From contig JAZTXR010000019.1 of the NCBI GenBank assembly GCA_045636545.1, forward strand, positions 1 through 61,918: 61,918 nucleotides of DNA. Reading direction: 5' to 3'. The notes under the pieces are model-generated. The model was not told the DNA's origin. It ran no database searches and saw nothing but the letters and a program-made list of their open reading frames with translations. The DNA is from HGM04593 sp045636545. GTDB taxonomy: Bacteria; Bacteroidota; Bacteroidia; Bacteroidales; Bacteroidaceae. Positions 27,475 to 38,200 of this stretch are shown one piece after another. A program made the translations under genes and the position numbers. Every line of letters begins with the position of its first letter. The stretch's first letter is position 1.

Positions 27475-30153
27475 ATGGGAAAAACAGTGCATAATCAGGT
27501 GCATGACAATAACATGCAGATGGGGAATGGAAACGCATCGGCAACATTCGGCAAGGTGGCTGCGGGCTTCAAAGCCCTGCCTGCGTTCCTGGGTGGGAAC
27601 CTGTTTGCGGTGCTCTTTTTTGTAGCGGTGTGGGCGTTGCTTGCGTTCTGCGAACCGGCGCTTCTGTTCCGCGTAAATGAACTTTCGGTGTTCTTGTATG
27701 ACAATCTGTTCTATGAGGAGATGATGGCCATGCCGGCCGGAATCCTTTATTATGCAGCAAGTTGGCTTGTACAGTTCTTTTATATCCCGGCATTTGGTGC
27801 TGCCATATATGTTGCACTTCTGGCGCTTGTATATTGGCTTACATACAGGGTCTTTGACATCCCTCCACGCCGCAGGTTGCTGGCTATGTTGCCGGTAGTT
27901 GCCCTGCTTGCGACAAATACGCAGCTTGGCTATTGGATTTTTTATCTCAAGATTCCGGGATATTATTATGTGGCACTGCTTGGTGTGCTGCTCTCGCTGC
28001 TGGTTGCTTGGGTGGTGAAGGTGTCGCATTTCTGCCTGAAACCACTCCTTGTTGCTGCCTGGGTGGCGTTTGCCTATCCTTGCATTGGTGTCTATGCCCT
28101 TGTGTCGGGTGTAGTGATTGGTATTCACGCACTCTGCCGCGCAATTGCCGGCAGGGAGAGTGCGGCAAGGATTGCGGTGTCGTCATTGACATTGGCTGTT
28201 GCCGCGTTGCTGGCCTACTTTGTGCCACCTTTCTATTATGAGCGTTATACCACTGTCCCGATAGAGGAAGTATATGCTGTAGGATTGCCTGCTTCGCAGT
28301 GGAAGAGCGAGCACGTGCCCGACAATGAATATAAGGAAGAGGTCGTTTCTGTCATTGCCGATGTGAACGGCCGTGTTGGTTATCCGGTGACAAGGGCATT
28401 GACAAAGTTCAGGATAAATATAGACGGCAGTTTCTCGCAAAAGGCCATAAAGACAGCCAAGGATGAACTGTTTGCAAGTACTGATATAAACCGTCCTGCA
28501 GCGGGGAAAAGATACACCATCACTTTCGTTGCGAATGATGGACGTGAATTCTATTTCAATGAGGCGGCCGGTGGTATCTCTTTCGTTGAAAGGCTTGATG
28601 GTGCGGCTGTGCCCGAGTCGGGGCGTTTTGAATGTGTTGCAGACGGGAAATTCAAGGATGTCGTCATGTTCAGGGCTTCCGGTGGTGACTACCTTGTCTG
28701 GAACAAGGATGGCGATGGCGGCTGTTCTGTTGCTCTTGCTCCGTCGCCCGATGGCTGCAATGCGTGGTGCACCGTGGCAAAGTTGAAGAAAGAGGGTGGT
28801 GTGCGCGTGGCCGACAATTCCGGGCTTTTCGGTCTTGTGAACCTGGTCGTTTTCAATGGCGGGGTAAAGCCTGGCGCGGGGTATGAACCGCTGTTCGTTC
28901 CGGGGTTTGACGGCGCCGGGCTTATCGGTTCTCCGGTAGCGCTGTTCAACGATTCATGTACATCGGCATTGCGCATAGAGGAGGTGGGCTTCAAGCCATT
29001 GCCCATTTCGCTTGACATACAGGAGAGGTCGATGTGGTACAATGTAGAGGTCTATTGGGTGCCCTTCTGCCTGTTGCTGTTGTCATTTGTCCTGCTTGCT
29101 TTTGTGCCGCTTGTGCCGCAATGTCGCCAAAGTGGCTTGTGGCAAGGTGCAGCATGGCTGCTTTTAACTGTATTGCTTGTTGCTTTCAGCCGCCTGTTCT
29201 GGTACGACAATAAGAATTTTGCCATAGAGAATGAACAGAACCGTGCAATGTGGAACGAGGAGTGGGAAAAGGTCGCATCCTTGTCGCTCGATGTGGATGT
29301 GCCGACACGTCAGGTGGTGATGAACAAGAATATTGCCCTGCTGAAGCTCGGCCGCTCGGGTGCCGAGATGTTCTCCTATCCCGAGGGTAGTGCCGACATT
29401 GAAGCATCGGTGCCGGTACGTCTGGCGCAGACCGGCGGCAAGATGGCCTATTACCAATATGGCAAGTTCAATTTCTGCTATCGCTGGTGCGTGGAGGATG
29501 CCGTGGAGTATGGATGGAGAATCGAGTATCTCAAGCATGCCGTGCGTTCAATGCTCCTGTCGGGCGAGTACAGGCTTGCCCAAAGATACATTGATATCCT
29601 CAAACGCACGAAATTCTATTCTGCGTGGGCCTGCGAAATGGAACAATATGTCAAGTCGTCCGAGTCCATCGCGCGTAACAGGGAGTTTGCGATGCCTTTG
29701 AACATGGGGTGCTATGACGATTTCCTCGATGTCGATGAATCGTATGTTGAGGCCTATCTGACAAAGAACCTGACAAATGCCACCGGAGAAATGACACGTG
29801 CGTATGTCGAGGCTGCATTGATGGCGGCTCTTACACGCAAGGATGCAAAGTCGTTCTGGTTCTTCCTCAACCACTATGTAAATGACCTGAAAGCCAGTTC
29901 GTTGCCGAGACATTACCAGGAGGCGGTGTTGCTGTTCCTTAATGTGGACAAAGGACGTTCCGTGCAGGTTCCAAAGGCTTTCCTTGAAAAATTCATTTCG
30001 GTAGGTACAAATACAAGGATGACAAAGTTCATGCAGCTTGTCTCAAAGCATAAAGGAAAGAGTGAAGAGGAGATGGCGCCCTATTTCAAGGAGGATTTCG
30101 GCGATACATATTTCTACTTCTACTTCTTTGTGCGTAATATAAAAACAAATTGA
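27475..30153 (+). CDS. DUF6057-like multi-pass membrane protein
   Basis: An 892-residue protein of unknown function; I place it in the Bacteroidales DUF6057 group from memory. Seen: a hydrophilic N-terminus of about 35 residues, about seven hydrophobic membrane segments between about residues 42 and 265, a long beta-rich non-membrane region (about 270-520), two more membrane segments (about 525-580), and a helical, TPR-like C-terminal region (about 590-892) rich in Tyr and Phe. It starts 5 bases after aroC and is followed after 16 bases by the propeller lipoprotein. The two are likely a functional pair, for example a membrane-bound complex handling an envelope substrate, but nothing in the sequence names it. 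Confidence 0.65.
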   Translation: MGKTVHNQVHDNNMQMGNGNASATFGKVAAGFKALPAFLGGNLFAVLFFVAVWALLAFCEPALLFRVNELSVFLYDNLFYEEMMAMPAGILYYAASWLVQFFYIPAFGAAIYVALLALVYWLTYRVFDIPPRRRLLAMLPVVALLATNTQLGYWIFYLKIPGYYYVALLGVLLSLLVAWVVKVSHFCLKPLLVAAWVAFAYPCIGVYALVSGVVIGIHALCRAIAGRESAARIAVSSLTLAVAALLAYFVPPFYYERYTTVPIEEVYAVGLPASQWKSEHVPDNEYKEEVVSVIADVNGRVGYPVTRALTKFRINIDGSFSQKAIKTAKDELFASTDINRPAAGKRYTITFVANDGREFYFNEAAGGISFVERLDGAAVPESGRFECVADGKFKDVVMFRASGGDYLVWNKDGDGGCSVALAPSPDGCNAWCTVAKLKKEGGVRVADNSGLFGLVNLVVFNGGVKPGAGYEPLFVPGFDGAGLIGSPVALFNDSCTSALRIEEVGFKPLPISLDIQERSMWYNVEVYWVPFCLLLLSFVLLAFVPLVPQCRQSGLWQGAAWLLLTVLLVAFSRLFWYDNKNFAIENEQNRAMWNEEWEKVASLSLDVDVPTRQVVMNKNIALLKLGRSGAEMFSYPEGSADIEASVPVRLAQTGGKMAYYQYGKFNFCYRWCVEDAVEYGWRIEYLKHAVRSMLLSGEYRLAQRYIDILKRTKFYSAWACEMEQYVKSSESIARNREFAMPLNMGCYDDFLDVDESYVEAYLTKNLTNATGEMTRAYVEAALMAALTRKDAKSFWFFLNHYVNDLKASSLPRHYQEAVLLFLNVDKGRSVQVPKAFLEKFISVGTNTRMTKFMQLVSKHKGKSEEEMAPYFKEDFGDTYFYFYFFVRNIKTN

Positions 30154-30169
30154 TACAAAGGTCGTTATT

Positions 30170-31678
30170 ATGAAAAAACTGACGAAATACATACTGTTTG
30201 CCGCAGTTCTGGCCTGTGCAGCGTGTTCCCCCAAGGCACCTGTTCTGCCGGCTGCTTTCGACGCTGTCGCTGTGAGACCGCAGATATATCCCGATTATAC
30301 CGATGTCGTAGTTCCCTGCAACATAGCTCCGCTTGTGTTCCGTATTGTGGAGGAGGGGGATGAATTTGTGACACGTTTCAAGGCCGGCGGGAAGGAACTG
30401 CTTCTGGGCGGCAGCGAGGTGGCGCCTGCAACAGGTGAGTGGCGTTCGCTGCTGGAGAGTGCCGCCGGTGGCTCGTTGAGTGTCGAGGTCTATGTGGGCC
30501 GCGACGGTAAATGGAAAATGTATGAACCGTTCTCCGTTGTGGTCTCAAGTGATACCATTGACAGGTATATATCGTACAGGCTGATACCTCCCTCGTATGT
30601 CGCATACGAGAAACTGACAATATCGCAGCGTGACCTCACGAGCTTTGACGAGACTGTCATATACAACAACAAACTGGTCTCTTCCGAGCCCGACGGACAG
30701 TGTATAAACTGCCATGCCTACAAGAACTACAGGACCGACAATATGCAGTTCCACGTGCGCCAGCACCTTGGCGGAACTGTATTCGTACACAATGGTGAAC
30801 TCAAGAAGGTGAACCTCAAGACCGATTCTACAATTTCGGCCGGTGTCTACCCCTTCTTCAACCCCAAGTATGATGTGGTTGCCTATTCCGTAAACAATAC
30901 CGGTCAGATTTTCCATACCAGGAATTCGAACAAGGTCGAGGTACAGGATCAGGCAAGTGATGTGATAATCTATGATCCCGTAAGGGAGGTGGTGTCGCAC
31001 GTTGCCAATGACCCCGATTGTCTCGAGAACTTTCCCGCCTGGTCGCCCGACGGTGAGATGCTCTACTATTGTTCGGCCTATTTCCCGGTACGTGGTGATA
31101 TTCCCCATGTCGAGAATATGATACGCAATTACAAGGATGTGAAGTATGACATATTGCGACGTCCCTGGAATCCGGTGACGGGCGAGTTCGGTGCTGTGGA
31201 CACTGTGTTTGCCGCATCGGCGCTCGGAAAGAGCGCCACCTTTCCGCGTGTCTCTCCTTGCGGACGTTACCTGCTCTTTGCCCTGGCCGAGTATGGCTGT
31301 TTCCATATATGGCACAAGGATGCCGACCTCTATCTGCTCGACCTTGCGACAGGCGAGTACAATCCTCTCGAGAAGGCTAATTCGGGCTACCCCGAGAGCT
31401 ATCACTCATGGAGCAGCACAGGCAAATGGATACTGTTTGCCAGCCGTCGCGATGACACCAATTACAGCCGTCTGTACATAGCACATATCAATGATGACGG
31501 GACAAGTGACAAGGCCTTCCTTCTGCCGCAGGCCGAGAGTGAGTTCTATGACTTCTTCGACCGCTCCTACAATGTACCCGAGTTTATGGTTGAGCCTGTC
31601 GGTTTTACTCCTCATGACTTTCTTGATGTTGTTAAAGGTGAGGCTGTAAATGTTAAATATAACTCCAATTTCAAATGA
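30170..31678 (+). CDS. Beta-propeller (TolB/PD40-like) lipoprotein with CxxCH haem-type motif
   Basis: A 502-residue exported lipoprotein (MKKLTKYILFAAVLACAAC, Cys19). Seen: an N-terminal domain of about 170 residues; a single CINCHAYKN motif with Cys178, Cys181 and His182, the pattern used for covalent haem c; then a TolB/PD40-like propeller with repeated DPDCLENFPAWSPDGEMLYY, FPRVSPCGRYLLF and SWSSTGKWILFASRRD blades. Similar Bacteroidales proteins have been labelled cytochrome c biosynthesis or TolB-like; neither role is proven. It follows the DUF6057-like gene by 16 bases and is closed by a terminator. Whether haem is bound depends on a cytochrome c maturation system not visible here. Confidence 0.75.
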   Translation: MKKLTKYILFAAVLACAACSPKAPVLPAAFDAVAVRPQIYPDYTDVVVPCNIAPLVFRIVEEGDEFVTRFKAGGKELLLGGSEVAPATGEWRSLLESAAGGSLSVEVYVGRDGKWKMYEPFSVVVSSDTIDRYISYRLIPPSYVAYEKLTISQRDLTSFDETVIYNNKLVSSEPDGQCINCHAYKNYRTDNMQFHVRQHLGGTVFVHNGELKKVNLKTDSTISAGVYPFFNPKYDVVAYSVNNTGQIFHTRNSNKVEVQDQASDVIIYDPVREVVSHVANDPDCLENFPAWSPDGEMLYYCSAYFPVRGDIPHVENMIRNYKDVKYDILRRPWNPVTGEFGAVDTVFAASALGKSATFPRVSPCGRYLLFALAEYGCFHIWHKDADLYLLDLATGEYNPLEKANSGYPESYHSWSSTGKWILFASRRDDTNYSRLYIAHINDDGTSDKAFLLPQAESEFYDFFDRSYNVPEFMVEPVGFTPHDFLDVVKGEAVNVKYNSNFK

Positions 31679-31716
31679 TAATTTAACAAATAATTGTTAA
31701 AAATATAAAAATGGCA

Positions 31717-31765
31717 ATTCTCCCGTTTTTTTGCAATGTGGCATTAAAACGGGAGAATATTTTTT
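31717..31765 (+). terminator. Rho-independent terminator after the propeller lipoprotein
   Basis: A 13-base perfect stem (ATTCTCCCGTTTT 31717-31729 with its complement 31746-31758), a 16-base loop and a following T-run. It separates the DUF6057/propeller pair from the FAS1-SusCD genes, so these are probably two transcripts. Confidence 0.85.
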
Positions 31766-31837
31766 GTGAAGTGTGAAAAAAAGGCCTTGGTGCTGAAAAA
31801 AAAAGAACTATTTATGCGAAAATCTATTTAAAATTCT

Positions 31838-31845
31838 TATTTTTG
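31838..31845 (+). promoter_or_regulatory. -7 element of the FAS1-SusCD operon
   Basis: TATTTTTG, a full match to TAnnTTTG, 80 bases before the first FAS1 gene, after the 31717-31765 terminator. The -33 position has only TTTATG. The leader is A-rich, ending in a poly-A/TAATAATTAATAAT stretch just before the start codon, as is common for highly expressed Bacteroidetes genes. Confidence 0.55.
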
Positions 31846-31925
31846 CACGTTAACTATGGGGTTATTAGGCTCCATTGCGAAATGCTTAAAAAAAACAAAA
31901 AATAATAATTAATAATTTTGTAGTT

Positions 31926-34900
31926 ATGTTAAAACACCGTTTGACTAAATTTGGCATGTCGTCGCTCTTTGCGATGTTTATGCTTGTTGTCGGTGGTTCA
32001 CTGCAGTCTTGTCAGGATTGGTTTGACGTTTATCCTTACGATGACCCCGGTGACCCTGAGTGGTTGGGTTCAAGTGTCTATGATTTCCTCAAAAAGGGAA
32101 CCAAGGAACACAGCTATACCAACTTTGTTGCGATAATCGACAGTCTGGGCGAGAAGGAGACACTTGCTCATACCGGTAGTAAAACTCTCTTTGTGGCCGA
32201 TGATGCAGCATTCGAGCGCTTCTTCAATGGCGGCAACAACATTTGGGGAGTGGATGGTGTGGCCGGGATGACAAAGGCTCAGATGAAGACTATCCTCTAC
32301 AGTTCGATGCTCGACAATGCAATGTTGCTCGATATGCTTTCAAGCTCAGGTGTGCAGACTACTCAGGAGGGTACCTGTCTCCGCCGTTGGTCATCGTCAA
32401 AGGTTATCGACACTATTCCGCTTGTGAACGGTGCATCGATGGAACTCCACGCGAACTGGCCTACGTACAATACATATTGGGACGTGTTGCGCGGCAAGAA
32501 TAGAACCGAGAATCTGCGTCTTGCCATGGACGGCTCAAGGCCAATGATGGTCCACTTCCTTGGCGACTATCTGAAAAGAAACAATATCAAGGCTTCGGAT
32601 ATCGAGTTCCTGTTCAAAAAGAACGGTGAGACTACAAAGACGTTTGTCGATGGTGATGCGCTCATCTATGGCAACAAGATTGTCTCAAGCGATGTCAACA
32701 CCGGCGCCTATTCCGATGATACTTTGACCATCACCTGCAAGAACGGTTATATCTATCGTCTGGACGAACTCCTTCTCCCGCCTTCGAATATGGCCGGCGA
32801 GCTCCGTCGTCATCCAAATACAAGAATCTTCAGCCATCTGCTCGACCGATTCTGCGTTCCTGTCTATGATGAGACTCTGACCAAGGAGTTCAATGCATTG
32901 TACAATACAAATGACAGTGTCTACAGGCTTCGCTATTTTGTTGATGGTGGCTACGATTCGAATCCAATGCTGGCAGCTTCAAACAGCAATCCGACAGCTG
33001 ATGAGTTGCTTGACTATGACCCGGGCCAGAACGACTTGAATGCAAGTTCTTCTTTGGCCGAGGATATGGCGGCTATGTTTGTTCCCAATGACGAGGTGCT
33101 CTATGAGTACTATGCCAACCCGGACAATGCCGGTCATGCCTTCCTGGCACGTTATGCCCCAAGTGTCGAGGTCAAGGATGTCGAGAGTCTTATGTCTGCA
33201 CTTGACAGCGTTCCGCAAAAACTTATAGCTCCCCTCGTCAAGAACCTGATGAAGACCTCTTTCTCAAAGTCTGTGTTGAGCAAGTTCGACAAGATTGTGG
33301 ATGATGCCAATGAACTGATGAATATTAAAGAGGAACACGTGGACGAATGCGTTGTAGCAAACAACGGTGTTATATATATATTGAACAATGTATTCAGTCC
33401 TGCGGCTTATGAGGCGGTTACTGCTCCGACACTTATATTCGAGAACATGGAAGTCATGCGTACCGTTGTCAACCAGTTGCGTTATGACTACTATCTGCTT
33501 GCAATGGATGCCAACTATACATTCATTGTCCCCGATGACGAGCACCTTCTGTACTATGATCCGCTTAAAGCGACTTCATCCGAACCTACAGCCTATCTGT
33601 TCCATTATGATGCAGATATGCCAAAGGCAAGCGGCAAGTTGAAGTTCTGGGCCGACAGGTATAAATACAATCCTGCAACATTCGAGATTGTGGATACATT
33701 GACAGAACAGGATTTGAATGTCGACGTGAACACCACATACTTCGGTGGCTTGGGTACGTTTGCAGCCAACCGATTTACCGACATTATGGAATACCTTATT
33801 CTTGTGCATGATGACGAACAGGGTATCCTGTCGGGTAACAAATATTTTTTGACAAAAGGTTACGGAACTGTCAAGGTTGATGCAAGCAACCCCGATGAAA
33901 TAAAGTTCTATGGTGGTGAGCAGCTTGAAAGAGGTACACACGTCGTTGCGACCGTTTCAGGTACATACAACCAGAAGAATGGTACTACATATTGCACTGT
34001 TCCAGGTCAGGAGAATACTCCGGGCTATCTCTATTCGGCAATCCCGACACCTCCGACAAGGTCGGTTTTCGACAACCTCCAGTTGCAGGCGAACGCCGAA
34101 GATGACAGGTTCTATGAGTTCTTCAACCTCTGCTATCCTGGTGAGGACTATGCAAAGGATAATGAGAATGGCCTTTTGAAGAAACTGTTCGGAATCAAGA
34201 CAAATGCAAATTCAGCAAAGGCATTGCGTGACTCGGCTATGCGTTATTCTATATTCTATACAAATACCGAAGTGACCAATGAGTATACAAAGAATACCAT
34301 ACCTTTCTTCAATATTTATCACTATACCGTATATGCTCCTTCCAATGCTTCAATCAAGGAGGCGTACGGGCGTGGTCTTCCTACTTGGGAGCAGGTTGAT
34401 TCTGTAGCAACTGCCGGACAGCAGGCCAAGGCTGTTTCGATGATGAAATCGATAATAAATTTTGCAAAATACCACTTCCAGGATAACTCGATATATGTGG
34501 ACAATTCTCCGGTCAACAAGACATGCACGTCGGCCGTGATTGATGAGAAGACAAACCGTTTCTACGAGTTGAAGGTGGCAAGTGATGGTAATACCTACAC
34601 CATTACCGATGATATTAGCAAAGAACCAAGAAGAGTTGTAACCACAGGTGTGGAGAACAAGGACTGGAACATCATGTGCCGCGATAACGTGTACATATCA
34701 GGCGGAACCGGTGCTTCGGCTCAATTGAACAACTATTCTTCTTCTTCATATACAGTGCTGCAGCCTATAGACAGCGTTCTCTACAACGAGTCAATGTTCG
34801 GTTATGACGGCCGTTTCAAACGTTTTGCAAAGAACGGTCTGCCTGCTGATACGATGTACGTCGACGGCACAGGTGCCATAGATGTTGCCGGCAGAAACTA

Positions 34901-35255
34901 CTACCTTGTGGCAAAACTTGGCAATATAAAGCTTGCCGGTAAGGATGGTGTCCAGGAAAACCGCAAGGCCGGTTATCTGATGAAGACCATCGGCGAAGGC
35001 GATTCTGAGTATAATGCATCGCTGACACGCGAGAAGCTTATCGTCAGCCAGAGCCAGAATGTCCTTGTTACCGATGAGGGCTTTGGTGTAAAGGAGATCA
35101 AGAACAACAAGGGTGTCGTTGTGTCTTACGAATATGCTACCGTTGAGAAGGACGGCTATCTGTACAGGGTAAGATATAGCAATGACGGTACATCTGAAAT
35201 GGAAGAGGAACATTTCGGCGAGGCAACTCCCGAGGAGGATGGTGAGAGCAACTGA
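31926..35255 (+). CDS. Large FAS1 (fasciclin)-domain lipoprotein
   Basis: A 1109-residue lipoprotein (lipobox VVGGSLQSC, Cys29), probably at the cell surface next to the SusCD pair. By eye there are about four FAS1-like modules: residues 50-260 (SKTLFVADDAAFERFF), 295-505 (AAMFVPNDEVLYEYY), 507-700 (NYTFIVPDDEHLLYY) and 725-960 (YTVYAPSNASIKEAY). Each has the H1/strand pattern and Pro/Ala-containing phrase of the fold. The C-terminal 150 residues are beta-rich and unassigned. FAS1 domains are known for adhesion and for binding proteins or glycans; here a ligand-binding or surface-assembly role is inferred. First gene of a six-gene run; SusC begins 28 bases after its stop. Confidence 0.85.
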   Translation: MLKHRLTKFGMSSLFAMFMLVVGGSLQSCQDWFDVYPYDDPGDPEWLGSSVYDFLKKGTKEHSYTNFVAIIDSLGEKETLAHTGSKTLFVADDAAFERFFNGGNNIWGVDGVAGMTKAQMKTILYSSMLDNAMLLDMLSSSGVQTTQEGTCLRRWSSSKVIDTIPLVNGASMELHANWPTYNTYWDVLRGKNRTENLRLAMDGSRPMMVHFLGDYLKRNNIKASDIEFLFKKNGETTKTFVDGDALIYGNKIVSSDVNTGAYSDDTLTITCKNGYIYRLDELLLPPSNMAGELRRHPNTRIFSHLLDRFCVPVYDETLTKEFNALYNTNDSVYRLRYFVDGGYDSNPMLAASNSNPTADELLDYDPGQNDLNASSSLAEDMAAMFVPNDEVLYEYYANPDNAGHAFLARYAPSVEVKDVESLMSALDSVPQKLIAPLVKNLMKTSFSKSVLSKFDKIVDDANELMNIKEEHVDECVVANNGVIYILNNVFSPAAYEAVTAPTLIFENMEVMRTVVNQLRYDYYLLAMDANYTFIVPDDEHLLYYDPLKATSSEPTAYLFHYDADMPKASGKLKFWADRYKYNPATFEIVDTLTEQDLNVDVNTTYFGGLGTFAANRFTDIMEYLILVHDDEQGILSGNKYFLTKGYGTVKVDASNPDEIKFYGGEQLERGTHVVATVSGTYNQKNGTTYCTVPGQENTPGYLYSAIPTPPTRSVFDNLQLQANAEDDRFYEFFNLCYPGEDYAKDNENGLLKKLFGIKTNANSAKALRDSAMRYSIFYTNTEVTNEYTKNTIPFFNIYHYTVYAPSNASIKEAYGRGLPTWEQVDSVATAGQQAKAVSMMKSIINFAKYHFQDNSIYVDNSPVNKTCTSAVIDEKTNRFYELKVASDGNTYTITDDISKEPRRVVTTGVENKDWNIMCRDNVYISGGTGASAQLNNYSSSSYTVLQPIDSVLYNESMFGYDGRFKRFAKNGLPADTMYVDGTGAIDVAGRNYYLVAKLGNIKLAGKDGVQENRKAGYLMKTIGEGDSEYNASLTREKLIVSQSQNVLVTDEGFGVKEIKNNKGVVVSYEYATVEKDGYLYRVRYSNDGTSEMEEEHFGEATPEEDGESN

Positions 35256-35283
35256 TTGGTGATGTAGAAAAAACATAATAGCT

Positions 35284-38200
35284 ATGATAAAAATTAAGCA
35301 TTTATTTCTGCTCGTGCTTCTCTGTCTGACAGGCAGTAGTGTATATGCACAAAAGGGTGCGAGAATTTCGGGTACGATTACAAGTGATGCCGAAGGTCCG
35401 CTGATTATGGTGAACGTCACCGAGCGAGATGCAAGTAACCGTATCATCGAGGCTTGTGTTACCGACTTCGAGGGTAACTTCTCAATGGTCGTGAAGAATA
35501 CAAGCAACGTCCTTGAGATTTCTTACGTAGGTTACAAGACCCAGCGTGTTGAAATCGGTAGCCGCACGGTGTTCAATATCAAGATGGTCGAGGACAATAT
35601 GTTGGAGACAGTCGATATTGTAGCCGAGTCACGTTCACGTTCGGGTGGTCTTGATATCCTTGAGCGCGAGATGACACATGCGACACAGAAAATCAGTATG
35701 GACGATATGGATGGTCTTTCGTTCGCATCGGTCGACGAGGCGCTGCAGGGACAGATTGCCGGTCTTGATGTCGTGTTCGGCTCAGGAGACGTCGGTTCAG
35801 GAACACAGATGCGTCTTCGTGGTAACTCAATGATTGAGGGTGATGCTACACCGCTTATCGTGGTGGACGACAACATCTTCGAGGTAGACGAGGGACAGAG
35901 CTCATTGATTAAGGAGGATGCCAATGCCGAGAACTTCGCTGAGCTTCTTATGATCAACACCGAGGATATTGCAGAAATCGAGGTATTGAAGGATGCCGCA
36001 TCATGTGCCGTTTGGGGTGCACGTGGTGCCAATGGTGTCATCAAAATCAAGACAAGACGTGGTAAGCGTGGTCCTACACGTGTGAGCTTCTCATACAAGT
36101 TCAAGGATAAATGGACACCAAGCGGTTACAATCTGCTGAACGGTGACGACTATACAATGCTCATAAAGCAGGCTCTTTTCAACGTTGACCAGAAAGGCCG
36201 TGATATCCCCGAGCTCAACTATGACAAGACATTCCCTGAATACGAGAATTACAACAACAATACAAACTGGGTCGATGCCGTTTCGCAGCACGGTTACAGA
36301 AACGAGTACAGCCTCAACCTCAGTGGTGGTGGTGAAAAGGCTACTTTCCGTATTTCAGGCTCCTATTCAAACGAGACCGGTCAGGTGCTTGGCCAGAACC
36401 TTAACAGCTTCAGCTCACGTCTGGCCCTTGACTACTATGTATCTTCACGAATCAAGGTAATCGCCGACTTCGGTTTCTCTTATACAAAGCAGAGACGTAA
36501 CACTATGGACCTGCTCTACAACTCGTTGCTGATGATGCCTAACATGAGTATCTATGCCCAGGATACATTGGGTGTCAGCACAGACCAGTACTATGCAATG
36601 CTCAAGTATGCGGATCCCAATGACCTGCAGAGAACAATGCAGGGCCGCAAAAACCCTATTGCGGTGGGTGACCTGGCGCAGTACCACACAGAGAACTACA
36701 GCATCAACCCGATGATTACCTTTGAGTATAACCTGCTTGGTCTTGAGGACAACGAGACACAGCTCCGCTATCGTGGTATGGTGAACCTGAATGCTTCTAC
36801 ATATTCGGGTAGCAATTTCACTCCGGCTGCGCTTTCTACCGATGAATGGACATCTACTGACAAGAACAACTCCAGAGCCGAGGACAGTAAGAGTCTTGGT
36901 TTTACAACACGTCACCAGCTGATTCTTACTCCTTACCTGGGAAGCAGTGATCACTATTTGACTATGAACGGTCAGTTCGAGCTCTCTACCAGCAACGGTA
37001 ACTCGCAGAACTCGGCTGCGGTGGGATTGCCTACCGGTAATATCAGCAGTTCTACTGTCGGCGCCAAGTTGAGCGGTTCGGGTACAAGCAAGTGGGAGAG
37101 CCGCTATCTGAGTTTCGTGTTCGATGCCCACTACTCATACAAGTCAAAGTACTCCTTGCGTTTTGCTGTCCGTGGTGAGGGTAACACTGCAATGGGTGAT
37201 GACAGAAAATGGGCTGCATTCCCGTCACTCTCTGCACGTTGGAATGTCATTGACGAGCCTTGGATGGAGTGGGCTAAGCCTGTGTTGAGTATGTTGTCAT
37301 TGCGCCCCGGTTTCGGTTTGGGTGGACACGCTCCCGGTTCAAACGCTACATTCAACAGCTATTCAAGCTTCGGCTATAGTTATCTGGGTATGGCCGGTTT
37401 CCAGATGGATGGTATCCGTCTTACCGACCTTCGCCGTTCGGACAAGCGCGAGTGGAACATCGGTTCGGACTTCGGCTTCTTCAACGGTTTGTTGACCGGT
37501 GCGTTCAACTACTACCATAATACAACACGCGACAACATCATCTCTAATTATCGTCTGCCATCATCAACCGGTTACTCATCATTGGCTTACAAGAACTCCG
37601 GTGCCTTGAGGAACTATGGTTGGGAGCTCAATATGAACCTCAACAACGTCAAGTTGGCAAAGGATTTCTCAATGTCAATGTACTTCAATATAGGTAACAA
37701 CTTCAATGAGATTCTTGAACTTGAGGAGGCGTATCTTGAAGAGAGAAACGGCAAGTACGAGCAGCCACAGAACTCAAAGTATCTGCCACGTATACAGATT
37801 GGCAACCCAAGTGGTGCAATCTATGGTTTCCGTTACAAGGGTGTCTACCGTTACAGCTACAAGAACTGGGAGAAGGCACTTTCCGAGGAGGAGGCCGGCC
37901 GCAACGGTACCTGTCCTATTGTGCGCGATGCCGATGGCAACGTTGTGTATGAGGCCAATGGCCAGCCAAAGAAACTTGTTCTCTTCTATGATAATGAGGA
38001 GGAGAAGTCCTACTATGAATTCAAGGGTGGTGATGCCATCTATGAGGATGTCAACCATGACGGTACAATCAACCAGCTCGATATCGTATATTTGGGTAAC
38101 TCGAACCCGGCCGCACAGGGTGGTTTCGGTCTGACATTCCGATACAAGAAATGGTCACTCAGGACATCGTTTACATACCGTTGGGATGTTGACGTGGTGA

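Noticed and set aside
30545..31405. Minus-strand open frame of about 285 codons
   Set aside because: Antisense to the propeller lipoprotein. Its composition follows from the coding strand and no family is recognisable.
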